DNA from: Rhizobacter sp. Root1238
GTDB lineage: Bacteria; Pseudomonadota; Gammaproteobacteria; Burkholderiales; Burkholderiaceae_C
DNA length: 33,391 nucleotides
Assembly: GCF_001425825.1 (NCBI RefSeq)
Contig: NZ_LMDM01000014.1
Span: forward strand, 106,680 to 140,070
Reading direction: 5' to 3'
Shown here: piece by piece, positions 29,019 to 33,391 of the stretch
How positions within the stretch are numbered: the first letter of the stretch is position 1
Layout of the letters: each line of letters starts with the position of its first letter
Made by a program: the position numbers and the translations under genes
The notes under the pieces: model-generated
Seen by the model: only the letters and a program-made list of their open reading frames with translations
What the model was told of the DNA's origin: nothing
Databases searched by the model: none

Positions 29019-31138
29019 GCGGGCGCGCCTGTGCCGCCGCAGTCCTGCTGATGGCAGCAGGCGTGGCACAGGCGCTGCCGAGCTTCAACGACGTGAAGGC
29101 GGCATGGAAGCCGTCCGACGTGGCGCTGCTGGCCCGCGACGGGACGCCGCTGCAGACGCTGCGGGTCGACAAGAGCGCGCGCCGCCTGGCCTGGGTGCCG
29201 CTGCAGCAGGTCTCGCCGGCGCTGCTGCAGGCCATCGTGCTCAGCGAGGACCGGCGCTTCTACGAGCACAGCGGTGTCGACTGGGGTGCGGTCGCGAAGA
29301 GCGCCTGGGCCAATGTGTGGAACACCCGCACCCGCGGCGCGTCGACGCTGACGATGCAGCTGGCCGGCCTGCTCGACGACGAACTCGCGCGGCCGGTCGG
29401 CGGGCGCAGCGTCGGGCAGAAGCTCGGCCAGGCCGTCACCGCGACGCGGCTCGATGCGCGCTGGAAAAAGAGCGAGATCCTCGAGGCCTACCTGAACCGG
29501 GTCGCGTTCCGCGGCGAGGTGGTCGGCATCGATGCGCTGTCGCAGACGCTGTTCGGCAAGCACCCGGGCGGGCTCGATGTCGACGAGTCGGCGATCGCGG
29601 CGGCGCTGCTGCGCGGGCCGAATGCAACGCCGACTGTCGTTGCGCAACGGGCATGCGGCGTGCTGCAACTTCAGAAGCTCGATTGCAAGGGTGTCACCGC
29701 GCTGGCGCAGACGGCGCTCACGCGCCAGGGCGGCATGCCGCTGGGCGAGCAGCTTGCGCCGCATTTCGCCCGGCAGGTGGTGACAGGCGATGCGGCGACC
29801 CAGGCGCCGGTGCTGCGCACCACGCTCGATGCGCGGCTGCAGCGCTTCGCGGTCAACACGCTGCGCCGCCAACTGGCCGAGCTGTCGGGCCGCAACGTCG
29901 AAGACGGCGCGATCGTCGTGCTGGACAACGCCAGCGGCGAGGTGCGCGCGTGGGTCGGCTCCAGCGGCAGTTTCTCGGATGCGGCGCAGGTCGACGGCGT
30001 GCTCGCGCGCCGCCAGCCGGGCTCGACGCTGAAGCCCTTCGTCTACGAACTGGCCTTCGAGCGCCGGCTGATCACGCCGGCCAGCCTGCTCGACGATTCG
30101 CCGGCGCAGCTGGCGACGACCAACGGCCTGTACCTGCCGCAGAACTACGACCATGCGTTCAAGGGCTGGGTCAGCGCGCGCACCGCGCTCGGCGCGAGCC
30201 TGAACGTGCCGGCGGTGCGGGTGGGCGCGATGCTCGGGCCCGATGCGCTGGTCGAGCGGCTCAACGCGCTGGGGTTGGCGCTGCCGGAGACCGGCGGCTT
30301 CTACGGCCATTCGCTGGCGCTCGGCAGCGCCGACGTGAGCCTGCTGGCGCTGACCAACGCCTACCGCACGCTGGCCAACGGCGGGCTGTACTCGCCGCCG
30401 GCGTTGCGTGGTCCGGCGGGTGCGCCGAAGCGCGTCGCGGGTGCGGCGGCAAGCTGGCTCGTCACCGACATCCTGGCCGACAACGCGGCGCGGGCGCGCA
30501 CCTTCGGGCTGGACAGCAGCCTCGTCACGAAGGGCTTCGCCGCGGTGAAGACCGGCACCAGCAAGGACATGCGCGACAACTGGTGCATCGGCTTCACCGA
30601 CCGCTACACCGTCGGCGTGTGGGTCGGCAACGCGAGCGGCGAGGCGATGCACGACGTGAGCGGCGTCAGCGGTGCAGCGCCGGTGTGGCAGGCGCTGGTG
30701 CGGCAGCTGCACGACGGCACGCCGTCGAAGCGGCCGGCGGCGCCGGCGGGCGTGGTGACGATGCCGATCCGCTTCGACGACCGGCGCGAGACCGCGCGCG
30801 ACGAGGTGTTCATCGCCGGCACCGAGCAGGCGCTGTGGAGCGCGAGCGCGCAGGTGCGCGGCACGCAGCGCTTCGGCATTGCCAGCCCGCGCGACGGCAG
30901 CATCTTCGCGATCGATCCCGACATGCCGCCCGCCGCGCAGCGCATCGTGCTGGAAGGCGAGGGCGGCAGCTGGTGGATGGACGGCAAGGCGCTCGGGCAG
31001 GGCGAGCGGTTGCACTGGGCGCCGTGGCCGGGGCGGCACGAGCTGAAGCTGGTGGCGCGCGATGGCGCGTTGCTGCAGGCGGTGCACTTCGAGGTGCGGG
31101 GTGCGGACGTGCGCAAGCGGAAGACTGGTTCGCCCTGA
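29015..31138 (+). CDS. pbpC: Penicillin-binding protein 1C
   Basis: This 707-residue bifunctional peptidoglycan enzyme anchors in the inner membrane through an N-terminal hydrophobic stretch. The glycosyltransferase domain carries the catalytic Glu78 in SEDRRFYEHSGVDW, plus RGASTLTMQLAG and KKSEILEAYLNRV. The transpeptidase domain has Ser337 in PGSTLKPF (SxxK), SLN in GASLNVP and Lys512-Thr-Gly in VKTGTSKD. A C-terminal beta domain (about 610-700) is the BiPBP_C region typical of PBP1C. The GTG at 29015 overlaps the alpha-2-macroglobulin stop (GTGA), so translation is coupled; it also yields the membrane segment, whereas a later ATG at 29051 would cut it short. The A2M partner is proposed to guard the wall when breached. 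Confidence 0.96.
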   Translation: MSGRACAAAVLLMAAGVAQALPSFNDVKAAWKPSDVALLARDGTPLQTLRVDKSARRLAWVPLQQVSPALLQAIVLSEDRRFYEHSGVDWGAVAKSAWANVWNTRTRGASTLTMQLAGLLDDELARPVGGRSVGQKLGQAVTATRLDARWKKSEILEAYLNRVAFRGEVVGIDALSQTLFGKHPGGLDVDESAIAAALLRGPNATPTVVAQRACGVLQLQKLDCKGVTALAQTALTRQGGMPLGEQLAPHFARQVVTGDAATQAPVLRTTLDARLQRFAVNTLRRQLAELSGRNVEDGAIVVLDNASGEVRAWVGSSGSFSDAAQVDGVLARRQPGSTLKPFVYELAFERRLITPASLLDDSPAQLATTNGLYLPQNYDHAFKGWVSARTALGASLNVPAVRVGAMLGPDALVERLNALGLALPETGGFYGHSLALGSADVSLLALTNAYRTLANGGLYSPPALRGPAGAPKRVAGAAASWLVTDILADNAARARTFGLDSSLVTKGFAAVKTGTSKDMRDNWCIGFTDRYTVGVWVGNASGEAMHDVSGVSGAAPVWQALVRQLHDGTPSKRPAAPAGVVTMPIRFDDRRETARDEVFIAGTEQALWSASAQVRGTQRFGIASPRDGSIFAIDPDMPPAAQRIVLEGEGGSWWMDGKALGQGERLHWAPWPGRHELKLVARDGALLQAVHFEVRGADVRKRKTGSP

Positions 31139-31151
31139 GTTCAACAACCCG

Positions 31152-31262
31152 TTCGCCTGAGCCTGTCGAAGGGTCGCGCTGAGCCCGTCGAAAAGTCGCG
31201 CTGAGCCGCCCCCCCCGTTCGCGCTGAGCCGCCCCCCCGTTCGCGTCGAGCCTGTCGAAACG
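31152..31262 (+). repeat. Tandem array of about five degenerate 22-base repeats
   Basis: Units at about 31152-31174, 31175-31196, 31197-31217, 31218-31239 and 31240-31262 share the pattern TTCGCGCTGAGCC(TGTCGAAG). Units 3 and 4 have the second half replaced by GCCCCCCCG. The full unit TTCGCCTGAGCCTGTCGAAG is of the kind scattered between genes in many Burkholderiales genomes. The 226-base space between pbpC and alaC holds this array and no gene. I see no intrinsic terminator. Confidence 0.8.
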
Positions 31263-31364
31263 CCTGCCCGCCCAAAACCTCCGCTACCATCCCGCCCGGG
31301 CCGCGCCTCATGCGCGGCTCACGTCGCTCGGACGGTTCCGGGCGCTCACGTGAAAGTCTTCTCA

Positions 31365-32582
31365 ATGTCCTCTTCCGCAGGCCAGCGCCGCTTCGCGCGC
31401 ATCGACCGTCTTCCCCCCTACGTCTTCAACATCACCGCCGAGCTGCGCGCCGCCGCACGCCGTCGTGGCGAAGACATCATCGACATGAGCATGGGCAACC
31501 CCGACGGGCCCACGCCGCCGCACATCGTCGCGAAGCTCGCCGAGGTGGCGCAGCGGCCCGACACGCACGGCTATTCCACGTCGAAGGGCATTCCGCGGCT
31601 GCGCCGCGCGATCTCGCACTGGTACCAGGACCGCTACGGCGTCGCGATCGATCCCGACAGCGAGGCCATCGTGACGATCGGCTCGAAGGAGGGCCTGTCG
31701 CACCTGATGCTCGCGACGCTGGACCGCGGCGACACCGTGCTGGTGCCCGACCCGAGCTACCCGATCCACATCTACGGCGCGGTGATCGCCGGCGCCGACA
31801 TCCGTTCGGTGCCGCTGGTGCCGGGCGTCGACTTCTTCGCCGAACTGGAGCGCGCGATCCGCGGCAGCTACCCGAAGCCGAAGATGATGGTGCTGGGCTT
31901 CCCGAGCAACCCGACGGCGCAGTGCGTCGAGCTGGATTTCTTCGAGCGCGTGGTGGCGCTCGCGCGCAAGCACGACATCTTCGTCGTGCACGACCTGGCC
32001 TATGCCGACATCGTGTTCGACGGCTGGAAGGCGCCGTCGATCATGCAGGTGCCGGGCGCGAAGGACATCGCGGTCGAGTTCTTCACGCTGTCGAAGAGCT
32101 ACAACATGGCCGGCTGGCGCATCGGCTTCATGGTCGGCAACCGCGACCTGGTGGCGGCGCTGGCGCGCATCAAGGCGTACCACGACTACGGCACCTTCAC
32201 GCCGCTGCAGGTGGCGGCGATTGCCGCGCTCGAGGGCGACCAGCAGTGCGTGAAGGACATCGCCGCGCAATACCAGCGCCGCCGCGACGTGCTGGTGAAG
32301 GGCCTGCACGAGGCCGGCTGGATGGTCGAGACGCCGAAGGCCTCGATGTACATCTGGGCGCGCATTCCCGAACCGTATCGGGCGCTCGGCTCGCTGGAGT
32401 TCGCGAAGCAGATGCTGGCGAAGGCGAAGGTCTCGGTGTCGCCCGGCATCGGCTTCGGCGATCACGGCGATGACCACGTCCGTTTTGCGCTGATCGAGAA
32501 CGAGTCGCGCATCCGCCAGGCGGTGCGGGGGATCAAGGCGATGTTCAAGGGGGATGGGGTGGAGGCGGCGCGGGCGACCTGA
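31365..32582 (+). CDS. alaC: Glutamate-pyruvate aminotransferase, AlaC type
   Basis: A 405-residue cytosolic PLP enzyme of aminotransferase class I that forms alanine from pyruvate with glutamate as amino donor. It can be aligned by eye with E. coli AlaC (YfdZ) over nearly its whole length: [16 protein letters not shown] at the start, [65 protein letters not shown], and the PLP-binding Lys244 in [14 protein letters not shown]. The ATG at 31365 is chosen; an in-frame GTG at 31350 is possible and neither has a strong ribosome site. In related genomes I recall alaC being followed by hom and thrC. Here the next sequence is unusual, so that order is interrupted or differs. Confidence 0.95.
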   Translation: MSSSAGQRRFARIDRLPPYVFNITAELRAAARRRGEDIIDMSMGNPDGPTPPHIVAKLAEVAQRPDTHGYSTSKGIPRLRRAISHWYQDRYGVAIDPDSEAIVTIGSKEGLSHLMLATLDRGDTVLVPDPSYPIHIYGAVIAGADIRSVPLVPGVDFFAELERAIRGSYPKPKMMVLGFPSNPTAQCVELDFFERVVALARKHDIFVVHDLAYADIVFDGWKAPSIMQVPGAKDIAVEFFTLSKSYNMAGWRIGFMVGNRDLVAALARIKAYHDYGTFTPLQVAAIAALEGDQQCVKDIAAQYQRRRDVLVKGLHEAGWMVETPKASMYIWARIPEPYRALGSLEFAKQMLAKAKVSVSPGIGFGDHGDDHVRFALIENESRIRQAVRGIKAMFKGDGVEAARAT

Positions 32583-32720
32583 CAAACGACAGCCCACGGC
32601 TGGGAACCGATGGGGCGGCCTTGTTACTCAAGGCGCACGGAGATCGAGTCTGGTGGGTCGGATCCGCGGTGCGCCGTACGCATCTTCATCAGCTCCAGTT
32701 GTTTGTCAAAGGTCAGCCCC

Positions 32721-33359
32721 ATGTCGCTCCCCTCGCTCCCCTTGCTCCACTCACTCCCCTCACTCCCCTCACTCCGCAGGCCCCTTCACGTGATGAAGAA
32801 GGGCCTGAACAAACTGCCGAAGCAGGTCTATCACAGCCCAACTGCTCATCGGTTGCACACCAGAGTGGAAAATATTCGGCACGGCGCGAATGCCGCGCTG
32901 AACGGGTATGTCGATTTCCTGGAGAAGGGCTGCCTTCACGTGATCGACAATGCCGAGAAGGCTGGACGTGACTTGAGGCGTCACGCGATGAGGATGGCCT
33001 ACGAGGCAGCTGTTCATGTGGCAGAGGCGGGTAGTGGTTTTGTCCGAGCTGCAGGGGGTGTCGTCGCGCAAGGAGCTGAAGATGCCGCAAGCAGCGCGCG
33101 CAAGGTGACGAAGAAGGCAGGCTCACGCGTTCGTGGAGCCGCCCGCAAGCTGAATGCCGCAAGCCAGAATTCCTTGGGCAGGGTGAAGGAGCGAGTCGGG
33201 AGTCGCAAGTACGAACCCGTCAGCGGAGAGCCGGACTGGCCGGAAGCCTCGGGGCAGGGCAAGCAAAATGGGGCTGTCAGGATTTCTGTGTGCGAGGCGG
33301 TTGAGCTGAATTGGCTATTGGCCGACTCGCTTATCGACTGCCGTGCGCCGGCAGTGTGA
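32721..33359 (+). CDS. Hypothetical helical, basic protein of unknown function
   Basis: I do not recognise this protein. From the ATG at 32721 it has 212 residues: a Ser-Leu-Pro repeat N-terminus, then from Met at 32793 a basic, Ala-rich region (about residues 80-165) predicted by eye to be amphipathic helix, with a cluster of Arg/Lys (SSARKVTKKAGSRVRG), ending in a short mixed tail. AAAGG at 32708-32712 supports the ATG at 32721; the ATG at 32793 is the alternative and would exclude the repeats. Its codons use many A/T-ending and rare forms (AGG, AGA, CTA, TTG), unlike alaC and pbpC, which suggests acquired DNA or weak selection. Phasin-like or DNA-binding roles are conceivable but unsupported. 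It could also be non-coding. The last 32 bases of the window hold nothing visible. Confidence 0.45.
   Translation: MSLPSLPLLHSLPSLPSLRRPLHVMKKGLNKLPKQVYHSPTAHRLHTRVENIRHGANAALNGYVDFLEKGCLHVIDNAEKAGRDLRRHAMRMAYEAAVHVAEAGSGFVRAAGGVVAQGAEDAASSARKVTKKAGSRVRGAARKLNAASQNSLGRVKERVGSRKYEPVSGEPDWPEASGQGKQNGAVRISVCEAVELNWLLADSLIDCRAPAV
32724..32777 (+). repeat. Six tandem 9-base repeats, TC-rich
   Basis: Units run TCGCTCCCC, TCGCTCCCC, TTGCTCCAC, TCACTCCCC, TCACTCCCC, TCACTCCGC with no spacers. In the plus frame of the following gene they read Ser-Leu-Pro/Arg/Leu-Leu-His triplets. As a multiple of three, changes in copy number would not shift the frame. The 32583-32720 stretch before it contains no gene I can support. 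Confidence 0.85.
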
Positions 33360-33391
33360 ATCGCTCCTCGTAGACCACAGCGAATTGGTTC

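Noticed and set aside
23148-29069. A 1973-codon open frame on the minus strand opposite the alpha-2-macroglobulin gene
   Set aside because: Its product is low-complexity (Arg, His, Ala, Asp, Gln), matches no family and mirrors the GC-rich codons of the real gene. It is an antisense shadow.
31152-31262. CRISPR array
   Set aside because: Units are contiguous and degenerate with no unique spacers, and no cas genes are nearby.
32624-32722. A 32-codon minus-strand frame starting ATGGGGCTGACC
   Set aside because: It looks codon-like but is too short, has no recognisable family and overlaps a plus-strand ribosome site. At most a gene remnant.

Overview
The window is a stretch of a high-GC bacterial chromosome. 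Its GC-rich third codon positions, long stop-free antisense frames and gene content (AlaC-type aminotransferase, DUF2889-sucC-sucD-TerC order, pilA-oligosaccharyltransferase, moaC) point to a betaproteobacterium of the order Burkholderiales, probably a Rubrivivax/Leptothrix/Methylibium/Comamonadaceae-like lineage. This rests on reading the sequence and on recalled gene order; no database search was possible. I saw no rRNA, tRNA, CRISPR array, transposase or phage gene.

Layout. (1) 1-3329: the 3' end of a LamB-like sugar porin, a terminator, then a tightly overlapped xylF-xylH-xylG sugar ABC importer. (2) 3451-7033: housekeeping genes: a DUF2889 protein, sucC-sucD (succinyl-CoA synthetase) with a strong terminator, and a TerC/YjbE-type membrane protein. 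(3) 7115-10957: a signalling set: a membrane Ser/Thr kinase, a PP2C phosphatase, a double-FHA protein and a metallo-beta-lactamase-fold class II cyclic-nucleotide phosphodiesterase. (4) 10970-20890: a probable protein/pilin glycosylation locus: TPR-GT41 (OGT/SPINDLY-like) glycosyltransferase 1, type IV pilin pilA behind a clear sigma-54 promoter, PglL/TfpO-type ligase 1, then on the minus strand a small unknown protein, GT41 glycosyltransferase 2 and a TylF-like methyltransferase, and finally PglL-type ligase 2 on the plus strand. (5) 20883-31138: moaC (minus), a BepA-like M48 protease, and a giant alpha-2-macroglobulin coupled to pbpC (envelope maintenance). (6) 31139-33391: a small tandem repeat array, alaC, then a less GC-rich, repeat-bearing stretch with an unrecognised helical protein.

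How the parts fit. The sugar genes bring a pentose-type sugar across both membranes. Region 4 looks like an elaborated pilin-glycosylation site. If my recollection of the usual Burkholderiales order (sucCD-TerC-pilA-ligase-moaC) is right, the signalling genes plus GT41-1 were added between TerC and pilA, and the methyltransferase/GT41-2/small protein were added between two different ligases. Two cytosolic OGT-like enzymes, two periplasmic-facing ligases and a sugar-type methyltransferase beside one pilin, linked by a 12-base gap to a kinase/phosphatase/FHA/phosphodiesterase set, is the most notable system in the window. Its joint function is inference.
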